NCBI GenBank assembly: GCA_002842045.1
Contig: PHBX01000023.1
Span: 1-64,000 of the forward strand
DNA length: 64,000 nt
Reading direction: 5' to 3'
DNA from: Chloroflexi bacterium HGW-Chloroflexi-3
GTDB taxonomy: Bacteria; Chloroflexota; Anaerolineae; Anaerolineales; Anaerolineaceae
Shown: one piece after another, positions 45,369 through 52,343 of the stretch
Position numbering within the stretch: the first letter of the stretch is position 1
Layout of the letters: the number at the start of each line of letters is the position of its first letter
Made by a program: the position numbers and the translations under genes
The notes under the pieces: model-generated
What the model saw: only the letters and a program-made list of their open reading frames with translations
The model's database searches: none
What the model was told of the DNA's origin: nothing

Positions 45369-46025
45369 ATGAAAATTCTTGCTGTAAGTGATGTTGAGCT
45401 GGGATATTTATATCAACCAAAAATCGTTGATCGTTTTTATGATGTTGATCTTATACTGAGTTGCGGTGATCTACCGCATTATTATTTAGAATACATGATT
45501 TCCATGCTCAATATTCCGCTGTACTATGTCAATGGGAACCATGCAAATAAACTAGAATTCACAACTGGCAGTGAACGAAATTATCCATGGGGAGCACAAA
45601 ATATACATAAAAGAAGTGTTACTGATGATACAGGATTGTTATTAGCCGGGATTGAAGGTTGCTTAAGATACAATCTGGGTGATTTTCAATATACACAATC
45701 AGAGATGTGGGTACTCGTTTATAAACTAATCCCAAAATTAATCCTCAATAAAATCAGATATGGGCGATTTCTGGACATATTCCTGTCTCATGCACCACCC
45801 TGGAAAATTCACGACCAGGATGATTTGCCACATCAAGGGATAAAAGCATTTCGGTGGCTCATAAAAGTCTTCAAACCTACGTATCACCTTCATGGGCACA
45901 TCCATGTCTACAGAAATGATGCAGTGACAATGACCCGGTTTATGAATACCGGTGTGGTTAATTGTTATGGTTATAAGGAATTAAGCTTTGATATTCGTCC
46001 TTACATTAATAATAAATCTAATTAA
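45369..46025 (+). CDS. Calcineurin-like metallophosphoesterase
   Basis: The 218-residue protein has metallophosphatase motifs in order: VSDVELGYLY (near the N terminus, in the position of DxH), LSCGDLPHYY (GDxx), VNGNHANKLEF (GNH), LSHAPPW (about 138) and LHGHIHVYRN (GHxH). The first motif has Glu or Tyr where a His is usual. The substrate is unknown. No signal peptide is present. It overlaps the 3' end of the minus-strand 77-residue gene by 4 bases. Confidence 0.85.
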   Translation: MKILAVSDVELGYLYQPKIVDRFYDVDLILSCGDLPHYYLEYMISMLNIPLYYVNGNHANKLEFTTGSERNYPWGAQNIHKRSVTDDTGLLLAGIEGCLRYNLGDFQYTQSEMWVLVYKLIPKLILNKIRYGRFLDIFLSHAPPWKIHDQDDLPHQGIKAFRWLIKVFKPTYHLHGHIHVYRNDAVTMTRFMNTGVVNCYGYKELSFDIRPYINNKSN

Positions 46026-46255
46026 GCAATTTGTTGCTTCATTCCAATCCAAATATGGTCAGGGGACAGTCCTACATTATAGTTAAATTCAATTTCAGAA
46101 CCTGAGTCGAGTAATTTACCATCAAATTTAGGGTTTAAAAAACATATAGTTGGTTCGCTGCCAAATTTCTTCTGATAATATTGAACAGCGAATTTGATTT
46201 TTTCATTGATATTTTTATGTGGGTCGTTATCGAACCAAATCATTCCTGTTGCCAT
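46022..46255 (-). CDS. Small conserved-looking protein of unknown function (77 aa)
   Basis: Not recognised. The product starts MATGMIWFDNDPHKNINEKI and contains a mixed helix-strand region (AVQYYQKKFGSEPTICFLNP) ending WIGMKQQIA. No signal peptide or membrane segment is seen. A good Shine-Dalgarno site (GGAGG, spacing 3) and a gap of only 13 bases after the upstream gene show that it is translated as the second gene of an operon. The promoter is the LexA-box-like element at 47092-47135. It partly overlaps the plus-strand phosphoesterase stop. Confidence 0.7.
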   Translation of the reverse strand: MATGMIWFDNDPHKNINEKIKFAVQYYQKKFGSEPTICFLNPKFDGKLLDSGSEIEFNYNVGLSPDHIWIGMKQQIA

Positions 46256-46268
46256 AATCCTCCAACAA

Positions 46269-47081
46269 TTAATTACCTTGCAATTTTGGTGCCCAAAACC
46301 TCACCCAATTCGAACTAATTTTTGTAACAAAATTTCTTTCAGGCTGTAATTGGTCCAATATACCTGAAGGTATAAATTTTGATTTCCCTTCTGAGAGATT
46401 TCTATCGACATGTCCAAATATTTTGGTTTTGAATTGATCGATTGGATGCAAAAGATCCGGATTTTTCCGTAAATCCAAACCGGATACCACCCAAATTCTG
46501 GATGAAGCCCCATTAGCGAGCAACCATTCATAATTTAGGCGTGCTTGAATATCCATATGAGTGATTAATTCACTATCATCGATAAAAAGGATGGCTGCCG
46601 GACCATGATTTCTTCCTGTTAGTCTGCCATCCGCTTTCTTCGCGAGGTAATGTATCCAATCTTCCGCACTATTCTCATATTCACCGGACACACCTGCACA
46701 GTACGAATATTGAGGATCAAAATCTTGAATAGTTTCCATCCACTTTTCAGGATAATGGCTGATGGTTACGAATTGTAGACTGGTGGGCTGAGAATGAATA
46801 ACCAGTGATTTCATCATTACAGTCATTAATTTACGAATGGATGGTAAATGATCATTTACTACTAAAATTGAACCTGGCCTTGGATCTTCAAGGTCAAAAA
46901 GAATCGGCATACCTCCGGATTTACCTAAAATTGCAGTTAATTCCGGAATATTCGGATGCTGATGAATCAATGCATCAAAAGAATAAGTCGAATCTGCATG
47001 TGAATTCTGATTCTTCTTGCTCAATTCGTTTTGGTAAAGTTTATTATTAAGAACTGTTTGGTGATAAATTACGTTTGTCAT
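46269..47081 (-). CDS. Uncharacterised ATPase-fold-like protein with degraded P-loop
   Basis: The 270-residue product is not assigned to a named family. An internal segment DPRPGSILVVNDHLPSIRKL (about 80-99) aligns in position with a Walker A loop of FtsK/HerA-type ATPases but lacks the GxxGxGK(S/T) residues. A Walker-B-like strand follows (AAILFIDDSELI, about 178-189), then NYEWLLANGASSRIWVVSGL. No membrane segment is present. The ATG at 47081 has GGAGGG 4 bases upstream and is preferred over an in-frame start 12 codons earlier. First gene of a two-gene operon whose consensus promoter is overlapped by two LexA-like boxes; a DNA-damage role is possible but unproven. Confidence 0.7.
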   Translation of the reverse strand: MTNVIYHQTVLNNKLYQNELSKKNQNSHADSTYSFDALIHQHPNIPELTAILGKSGGMPILFDLEDPRPGSILVVNDHLPSIRKLMTVMMKSLVIHSQPTSLQFVTISHYPEKWMETIQDFDPQYSYCAGVSGEYENSAEDWIHYLAKKADGRLTGRNHGPAAILFIDDSELITHMDIQARLNYEWLLANGASSRIWVVSGLDLRKNPDLLHPIDQFKTKIFGHVDRNLSEGKSKFIPSGILDQLQPERNFVTKISSNWVRFWAPKLQGN

Positions 47082-47091
47082 CAGACCCTCC

Positions 47092-47124
47092 AGAATATTT
47101 GTTCTATTATAGAACATTTATTCT
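47092..47124 (-). promoter_or_regulatory. Two inverted LexA/SOS-box-like operators
   Basis: AGAATATTTGTTCT (47092-47105) and AGAACATTTATTCT (47111-47124) are near-perfect reverse complements of one another and resemble GAAC-N4-GTTC LexA sites of Gram-positive bacteria. Each has one perfect and one imperfect half. Their centre is the perfect 17-bp palindrome TGTTCTATTATAGAACA. They flank and overlap the -10 of the minus-strand promoter. LexA binding is inferred from motif similarity. Confidence 0.55.
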
Positions 47125-47135
47125 TATTTTGTCAA
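47106..47135 (-). promoter_or_regulatory. Consensus sigma-70 promoter of the uncharacterised operon
   Basis: On the minus strand TTGACA (47135-47130), 18 bases and TATAAT (47111-47106): both hexamers are perfect. The -10 lies inside the palindrome. A promoter this strong with an overlapping operator suggests tight repression. The leader to the ATG at 47081 is about 18-20 bases. Confidence 0.8.
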
Positions 47136-47157
47136 GAGGGCAAATTTGTTGTATTCT
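47129..47157 (+). promoter_or_regulatory. Promoter of frr-uppS-cdsA
   Basis: TTGTCA (47129-47134), 17 bases and TATTCT (47152-47157) on the plus strand. The -35 hexamer overlaps the minus-strand -35 at 47130-47135, so the two divergent promoters share it. Confidence 0.65.
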
Positions 47158-47261
47158 TAAGCAGTAAAAAATATTTGTTAGGATTTTCATATGTCCAAAT
47201 TTGAAAATACGTTAAAATTAACAAAGATTTAATTAATATCCGTTTCCTTGAGGAGGTTGCC

Positions 47262-47819
47262 GTGATAAAAGAAACAATCAAAGATGCTGAAACACGCATG
47301 AAGGGTGCAATAAACAGTCTTGAGGAAGATTTGAATGGGATTCGGACTGGACGAGCGCACCCCGCATTAATTGATAAACTTTTGGTTGAGTATTACGGAG
47401 TTCCTACACAATTGAACCAATTATCAACAATAAGTGTTCCTGAACCACGACAACTGATGATCCGACCTTTCGATGCTTCTACTATTAAAATTATCGAACG
47501 GGCAATCATTGCTTCAGACCTTGGATTAACCCCTAACAATGATGGGAAAGTGATACGCTTGAATTTGCCTATTCTTACCGAAGCGAGGAGACGCGATCTT
47601 GTTAAGGTAACCAATAATCGCCTGGAAGAAGCCCGAATTGCCTGCCGAAATGTTCGTCGCGATATTATCAAAGATTTGCGTGAATTTGAAAAAGAAAAAT
47701 TAATCTCCGAGGATGAGTTAAAAAGAGCGGAAGACGAATTGCAAAAAGTGATCGATCGGTTTATAACAGAAATAGATAAAATCGGTGAAAGAAAAACCGA
47801 TGAGATAATGGAAGTATAA
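47262..47819 (+). CDS. frr: Ribosome recycling factor
   Basis: Splits post-termination ribosomes with EF-G. The 185-residue length is typical. Family signatures are LNGIRTGRAHPALIDKLLVE (about 24-43), YYGVPTQLNQLSTISVPEPR, IRLNLPILTEARRRDLVK and the C-terminal coiled-coil arm. The start is a GTG with a strong AGGAGG seven bases upstream. It is followed by uppS and cdsA, the usual order, but rpsB-tsf-pyrH, often in front of it, lies 7 kb further on. Confidence 0.98.
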   Translation: MIKETIKDAETRMKGAINSLEEDLNGIRTGRAHPALIDKLLVEYYGVPTQLNQLSTISVPEPRQLMIRPFDASTIKIIERAIIASDLGLTPNNDGKVIRLNLPILTEARRRDLVKVTNNRLEEARIACRNVRRDIIKDLREFEKEKLISEDELKRAEDELQKVIDRFITEIDKIGERKTDEIMEV

Positions 47820-47825
47820 AATTTG

Positions 47826-48566
47826 ATGGAGCCGAAATCAAGCACTCTGGAAGAATTACCAACCAATATACCGACCCATGTGGCAATCATCATGGATGGA
47901 AATGGACGTTGGGCTCAAAAACGCGGATTACCTCGTCTGGCTGGTCATCGTGCAGGCACCGAAAACCTTCGAGAAATTATTAAAGCTTGTGTAGAATTCG
48001 GTGTTAAATACCTTACGATTTATGCTTTCTCAACAGAAAATTGGGGACGTCCTGCGGAGGAAGTAGACGGATTAATGCACATACTTGAAGATGTAATTGA
48101 CCAGGAACTAGAAGAATTGCATCAACAAGGCGTACAGCTGGTTCATATCGGACAATTGGAAAGATTGGATCCCAGCTTACGAGATAAAGTGAAAAAATCC
48201 ATTGAACTCACAAAAGACAATCACCGTCTGACTGTTTGTATCGCCTGGAATTATGGTGGGCGTGATGAGATTGTATGCGCAATTAAACGCATTATTGAAG
48301 ATGGTCTTAAACCTGAACAAATCTGTGATGATATCGTAAGTGATTATCTATTCACAACTGGTATTCCTGATCCTGATTTAATCATTCGAACTTCCGGAGA
48401 AATGAGAATTAGCAACTTTTTAATCTGGCAATCAGCTTATTCAGAATGGTATGTGACTCCAATTTTATGGCCAGATTTTAATCGTGATGAATTTCGGAAA
48501 GCTCTCATTGATTTTGGTCAACGAGAACGCCGGTATGGTCTGGTGTTTCCCTGTCAGGAAGATTGA
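47826..48566 (+). CDS. uppS: Undecaprenyl diphosphate synthase (isoprenyl transferase)
   Basis: Makes the C55 lipid carrier for cell-wall synthesis by cis-prenyl elongation. The 246-residue protein has the catalytic Asp in IIMDGNGRWAQKRGLPRLAG, then YAFSTENWGRP, ACNV-like VCIAWNYGGRDEI, and RTSGEMRISNFLIWQ with the pyrophosphate-binding Arg. An in-frame TTG precedes the ATG by one codon; the ATG at 47826 is chosen. It lies 6 bases after frr. No strong Shine-Dalgarno site is seen, so translation may be coupled to frr. Confidence 0.97.
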   Translation: MEPKSSTLEELPTNIPTHVAIIMDGNGRWAQKRGLPRLAGHRAGTENLREIIKACVEFGVKYLTIYAFSTENWGRPAEEVDGLMHILEDVIDQELEELHQQGVQLVHIGQLERLDPSLRDKVKKSIELTKDNHRLTVCIAWNYGGRDEIVCAIKRIIEDGLKPEQICDDIVSDYLFTTGIPDPDLIIRTSGEMRISNFLIWQSAYSEWYVTPILWPDFNRDEFRKALIDFGQRERRYGLVFPCQED

Positions 48567-48573
48567 ACCAGGA

Positions 48574-49380
48574 ATGTTAATTACCCGGGTAAAAACTGCA
48601 CTTGTTCTTCTGGTTCTGGGTTTAACTGCAATCTACCTCAGTGGATGGACATATTTTTCGTTCATTACCATCATTTTATTATTAGCTGCACGCGAATATT
48701 CTCATATCTATCACAAAGGTGGATTTCAACCAAATACAATAATTATTTTGGCTACTGTATCAGGCCTGGTATTATTCCGGTTTTTGTTTGATTTTCAGTA
48801 CAATGACGCCATATTAGCATTGTCATTTCTGATCTCAATGGCAGTTCACACAATCCAAAATGAAAAAGGTCGTGAACAAGCTCCTCTTGATTTTGCGCTG
48901 ACATTAAGTGCCATTATTTATTTTGGTTGGATTGGAAGTTACTTTATTTCAATTATGTTTTTACCAGAAGGACAATGGTGGTTATTACTATCTATTGCCA
49001 TTATTGCGTTCGTCGATAGTGGAGCCTATTTTATCGGTAGTCGATTTGGAAAACATACATTAGCCCCCAGGGTAAGCCCTAAAAAAACCTGGGAAGGATA
49101 TTTTGGTGGAGTCTTCTTTGGGGTATTAGGCGGAATTTCGATTGGACTGTTATTTCATCAATACGTTCCATCCATAAATTTGATTCATGGATTGATATTA
49201 GGTATTATCTTGAGCATCATTACACCTTTGGGTGACCTGGGTGAAAGCATGATTAAACGTCAATTTAAATTAAAGGATTCGAGTAACCTATTTCCCGGAC
49301 ATGGGGGGGCAATGGATCGAATAGATACCTGGGTTTGGGCTGTTTGTATCAGTTATTATTTAATCATCTGGATTTTTTAA
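48574..49380 (+). CDS. cdsA: Phosphatidate cytidylyltransferase
   Basis: Membrane enzyme that makes CDP-diacylglycerol from phosphatidate and CTP. The 268-residue protein has about eight spans and the full family signature near the C terminus: SMIKRQFKLKDSSNLFPGHG followed by GAMDRIDT. SPKKTWEGYFGGVFFG is also typical. The frame is open for 30 codons before this ATG inside uppS, but the hydrophobic MLITRVKTALVLLVLG start at 48574 fits the family. It ends the frr-uppS-cdsA operon. A hairpin (49382-49417) follows. Confidence 0.95.
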   Translation: MLITRVKTALVLLVLGLTAIYLSGWTYFSFITIILLLAAREYSHIYHKGGFQPNTIIILATVSGLVLFRFLFDFQYNDAILALSFLISMAVHTIQNEKGREQAPLDFALTLSAIIYFGWIGSYFISIMFLPEGQWWLLLSIAIIAFVDSGAYFIGSRFGKHTLAPRVSPKKTWEGYFGGVFFGVLGGISIGLLFHQYVPSINLIHGLILGIILSIITPLGDLGESMIKRQFKLKDSSNLFPGHGGAMDRIDTWVWAVCISYYLIIWIF

Positions 49381-49381
49381 A

Positions 49382-49422
49382 TACAAAGAGAGGTCCGATC
49401 AATGACTTCTCTTTGTAGTAAT
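49382..49422. terminator. Hairpin between cdsA and the SIMPL gene
   Basis: TACAAAGAGA (49382-49391) and TCTCTTTGTA (49408-49417) form a perfect 10-bp stem with a 16-base loop, directly after the cdsA stop and the convergent SIMPL stop. T runs on either side are short, so termination may be partial. Confidence 0.6.
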
Positions 49423-50136
49423 TTATTTCAGACTATAAACCAGATTTGCATCAGCTGAGATGATCATTTGTCCAGATGAAATCGGGGCTGCAGAAAACCC
49501 TGCATAATAACCACCACCTTTTGCATCATAAACTGGCTGTGGATTACCATTTGAGTACACACTGATGTTTTGTACTTCTCCAAGGCTTATACCTGCCAGA
49601 CTTGAAAGTTCCTGTGCTTTTTCTGTGGCATCCTGGATAGCCAAGCGCCGTGCCTCAGATTCAGCTTGCTTTCGATCTTCAATATCAAATGATATGCCGT
49701 TTATCTGATTTGCTCCACTTCGAACAACTGCATCCAAAATCTCACCCAAGCGATTCAAATCTCGTGCTTTTACGCTCACGGTGTTCTCAACCACATACTT
49801 TATTTCCATCGGTTGTCCATCCATGCCATAATTCTGATAAGGATACACATTGAACGCAGTGGTTTGAATATCCAGTGGATCTATGCCCATTTCGGACAGA
49901 ACCGATGAAATCGATTTTGCCTGCTTATTATTATCAGCTAATGCTGTTGCTACATCCAAAGCCTCACTTCTGGTTCCAATATTTATATAGGCAATATCTG
50001 GAATAAGATACACTTCCCCTCGGCCTGATACAGACATTGTTCGTAAACTTTTTTCGTTTACTCCAACGGCTGAACATGAGCTCAAGATTACGGCCAATAA
50101 AAAAAACAATGATACAAATAACATTTTTTTCTTCAT
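49423..50136 (-). CDS. SIMPL-domain (DUF541) lipoprotein
   Basis: The 237-residue protein has a lipoprotein signal peptide (MKKKMLFVSLFFLLAVILSS followed by Cys in the lipobox SSC at about residue 21). The SIMPL domain has SVSGRGEVYLIPDIAYINIG near the start, the paired helix-strand repeats and SFDIEDRKQAESEARRLAIQ. SIMPL proteins such as BP26 and YggE are periplasmic or surface oligomers with channel-like or stress-related roles; the job here is unknown. A good GGAGG lies before the ATG. It stands between two terminators and is probably monocistronic. Confidence 0.88.
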   Translation of the reverse strand: MKKKMLFVSLFFLLAVILSSCSAVGVNEKSLRTMSVSGRGEVYLIPDIAYINIGTRSEALDVATALADNNKQAKSISSVLSEMGIDPLDIQTTAFNVYPYQNYGMDGQPMEIKYVVENTVSVKARDLNRLGEILDAVVRSGANQINGISFDIEDRKQAESEARRLAIQDATEKAQELSSLAGISLGEVQNISVYSNGNPQPVYDAKGGGYYAGFSAAPISSGQMIISADANLVYSLK

Positions 50137-50210
50137 ACTACCTCCAAAGGTGTTTTGTAATTATTTTTGTATACTTAAGACGAGGAATTAATAAATAAGT
50201 TCCCAAATTA

Positions 50211-50242
50211 AAAAGGTTGCTGGAGATCCAACAACCTTTTTC
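50211..50242 (-). terminator. Terminator of the LiaF-like gene
   Basis: AAAAAGGTTG (50211-50220) and CAACCTTTTT (50233-50242) form a perfect 10-bp stem with a T run on the minus side, 18 bases after the stop of the gene at 50260. Confidence 0.88.
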
Positions 50243-50259
50243 AATACGAAAAAAATTTA

Positions 50260-51327
50260 TTAAGGATTAACGATTTTTAATGATCCTATTGGGAGATTAA
50301 TGTTTAAAACATAACCCTGGTCTATCCCGGAATTTTTTGAATAAATCAAATCACCTTCTCTCACAAAGCCATCACCCAGGGAAACACCGGTCATTCCAGA
50401 ATCTAAATGGATCGTTACTGGAATTCCTTCCGGGATAATGATAACCATCTCACCTATAATGCACTCAAGCTCGGCAGAGAATTTATCACTTTTTGGCAAA
50501 GTAATTTCCACGGTTCCTATCACCAGTTTTGAATAAAGATTCTGAATATCAATTTCAGTTAAAGTAAGGGTCTGAATTCCAATAATCTGCTCGATATTAA
50601 TACTGAATGGCACATTTGTATTCAGTAAAAGGTCCCACGGAAATCCATTATTCATATTGGTAGACGGAAGGTAAACATTTCCAGAGGTGGATATTGAAAT
50701 TTTTTGAGTTTGACCACTTAATTCTGATTCAATCTTGATTTCTTCATTATTTGACGCAAGAATCACACCTTCAATTAATTGATTTGTGAAATCACCTGAA
50801 TTAATTGTTAATTTACCAACGATAGGTTTGATACCAAGCTCAGCTTGTTTTGCATTTCCCACCTCATAATTGATGGGATGTGAAATGGCATCTTTTGTGA
50901 GTGGTACTTGTAAAGCAAACCAAAATAAACCCAACACCAGTAAAATGGAAAATCCCACCCCAATCAAAGATCCGACAATTGAGCGACCACTGAAGATGAT
51001 TTCCAGACCTAAGGCAATAATTAATATTGGCCAAAAGTTGATAATAATCTGCAAGCTGCTCATCGAGAAAAAGCCAAAGTTTGCCAAAATTAATATGGAT
51101 CCAACCCCAAAATTGATAATTGCCCCGGTCCATTTTTGATTTAATAAATCATCAATACCACCAAAAACAAATATGATTGGCCAAAATCGAACAATCAAAT
51201 TCCATCCGTTCCCAGGAAATAGATTGAGATTGGAGAGCAACAAAATTGCGCCAATAAATATGATTAATAACGGAAAAAAGATACTTCGATCTGATTTTCT
51301 AACAGTATATTTCGTATTTTCTGACAT
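50260..51327 (-). CDS. Multi-span protein with C-terminal LiaF-like (toast-rack) domain
   Basis: The 355-residue protein has about five hydrophobic segments in the N-terminal half (about 18-40, 45-62, 67-82, 91-108, 113-136) with paired segments FWPIIFVFGGIDDLL and FWPILIIALGLEIIF, typical of the LiaF/DUF5668 group. The C-terminal half (about 170-355) is beta-rich, ending GYVLNINLPIGSLKIVNP, as in toast-rack domains. LiaF-type proteins regulate cell-envelope stress kinases; no kinase lies nearby. The frame is open upstream of the preceding gene's end, but the ATG at 51327 has TTAGGAGG and is used. Confidence 0.75.
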   Translation of the reverse strand: MSENTKYTVRKSDRSIFFPLLIIFIGAILLLSNLNLFPGNGWNLIVRFWPIIFVFGGIDDLLNQKWTGAIINFGVGSILILANFGFFSMSSLQIIINFWPILIIALGLEIIFSGRSIVGSLIGVGFSILLVLGLFWFALQVPLTKDAISHPINYEVGNAKQAELGIKPIVGKLTINSGDFTNQLIEGVILASNNEEIKIESELSGQTQKISISTSGNVYLPSTNMNNGFPWDLLLNTNVPFSINIEQIIGIQTLTLTEIDIQNLYSKLVIGTVEITLPKSDKFSAELECIIGEMVIIIPEGIPVTIHLDSGMTGVSLGDGFVREGDLIYSKNSGIDQGYVLNINLPIGSLKIVNP

Positions 51328-51335
51328 GGTTCCTC

Positions 51336-51980
51336 CTAAGGTTGACTTTTTTGAACGAATGATCTGACAACCAGAAAAACACCAAACACGATCAAAACCA
51401 CTGCCCAAACCAGGCTGGATAAATTGAAATCCTCAAAGAAAGCAAAAATGCTGACAATGAACAAGATTCCAGCAGGAATTAATGGCCATTGTCGATTTCC
51501 TTCCAGACCAGGCAAAATAGTCAATAAAGCAAATGTAAGAGCAATTCCCATCAGGAGCACACCACCGCCCTCAAACATTGTAAATCCATCCACAAGGATC
51601 GTTGCTGCCAAAGAAGCCATCACACCGGCCGGGATGATCGCCCACCAGAATTTCTTGTTCATTAAATAAACGCTCAAAAAGGCGATACTGATGGAAATAA
51701 AAAATATGGATCCACCAATTTCATCCTGAAAATTTGGAAATACAGATGAAATTAGAATTAAGAACCCTAATCCAATCAGAACAACACCAGGAATAATTGC
51801 CCACCAGGCATTTCGATTTTGGAAAAGATACACGATGAATGCTACACCAGCGAATGCAAACAGGACTCCCCACAATAGCCCACTAAACGGGATTACGTTC
51901 AAAGAATCCAAAAATGAAGCAATTCCAACCAATACGAGTAACCCCCCTAACAGAATACGCCAATTATTTTTTAAGGTCAT
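51336..51980 (-). CDS. Six- to seven-span membrane protein (DUF5668/LiaF-transmembrane-like)
   Basis: The 214-residue protein is almost entirely hydrophobic, with spans repeating the pattern NAWWAIIPGVVLIGLG, KFWWAIIPAGVMASLA and RQWPLIPAGILFIVSI, suggesting an internal repeat. It resembles the transmembrane part of LiaF-type proteins and lies 8 bases upstream of such a gene. Its TAG stop is embedded in the Shine-Dalgarno site of the next gene (TTAGGAGG), so the pair is translationally linked. Function unknown; envelope-stress sensing is a guess from the family. Confidence 0.7.
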   Translation of the reverse strand: MTLKNNWRILLGGLLVLVGIASFLDSLNVIPFSGLLWGVLFAFAGVAFIVYLFQNRNAWWAIIPGVVLIGLGFLILISSVFPNFQDEIGGSIFFISISIAFLSVYLMNKKFWWAIIPAGVMASLAATILVDGFTMFEGGGVLLMGIALTFALLTILPGLEGNRQWPLIPAGILFIVSIFAFFEDFNLSSLVWAVVLIVFGVFLVVRSFVQKSQP

Positions 51981-52117
51981 TTCTTACCTCTCACTTTCTG
52001 ACAATTTTAATTAATTCCAAATATCCTTGAATTTATTCTCTTTTATTAATACGATTATTCTCCAAAAAAGTAGCATTTTAGTTTTATACAAAAACTATAC
52101 AATGTTCAGCTCCACAC

Positions 52118-52145
52118 TTGACACATAAATTAAAAGCAATATAAT
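52118..52145 (+). promoter_or_regulatory. Promoter of the cysK-cysE attenuator transcript
   Basis: TTGACA (52118-52123), 16 bases and TATAAT (52140-52145): both hexamers match consensus. Transcription should begin near 52152, about 190 bases before the cysK ATG. Confidence 0.8.
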
Positions 52146-52175
52146 AGGATAAATTAAATCGTATTTTGGAGATTT

Positions 52176-52217
52176 ATGAGATTAAATTGCATGTGTCTGA
52201 GGCGGGGCCCTTTATAG
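52176..52217 (+). CDS. Cysteine-containing leader peptide (13 aa) of the cysK-cysE attenuator
   Basis: The short ORF reads MRLNCMCLRRGPL and stops at 52215-52217. It has a ribosome site, GGAG at 52168-52171, four bases from the ATG, and starts about 24 bases after the predicted transcription start. Two of its 13 codons are Cys (TGC 52188-52190, TGT 52194-52196), separated by one Met codon. The following bases begin attenuator segment 1. A ribosome stalled at the Cys codons when Cys-tRNA is low would cover segment 1 and favour the antiterminator. It is upstream of the genes for the last two steps of cysteine synthesis. Translation is not proven. Confidence 0.75.
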   Translation: MRLNCMCLRRGPL

Positions 52218-52326
52218 CCGTCGCCTGAGATAAACAGATAATTGACAGTCATCTATATCAGGCAGCGGTGTCAAGCCCCGCTCATTTTCACTTAATCACC
52301 TGATAAACAGATGGCTGTATTTTTTT
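52200..52326 (+). promoter_or_regulatory. Transcription attenuator (1:2, 2:3 and 3:4 stems) upstream of cysK
   Basis: Segment 1 (AGGCG, 52200-52204) pairs with the start of segment 2 (CGCCT, 52222-52226). Segment 2 (52223-52239) pairs with segment 3 (52246-52263) through GCCTGA/TCAGGC and AGAT/ATCT. Segment 3 pairs with segment 4 through ACAGTCATCT/AGATGGCTGT (one G-U) and TATCAGG/CCTGATA. Segment 4 is followed by seven T (52320-52326), making 3:4 a terminator. Segments 2 and 4 share GATAAACAGAT, because both compete for segment 3. This is the classic trp-type layout. Confidence 0.78.
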
Positions 52327-52343
52327 AAACCTAGGAGAAAAAT

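Noticed and set aside
52229..52312. Direct repeat GATAAACAGAT (11 nt) as an attachment site or iteron
   Set aside because: Both copies are explained by the attenuator, where segments 2 and 4 must resemble each other to compete for segment 3.
52152..52326. SAM or T-box riboswitch upstream of cysK
   Set aside because: No T-box antiterminator sequence or SAM-riboswitch core motifs could be found; the leader peptide and competing stems explain the region.
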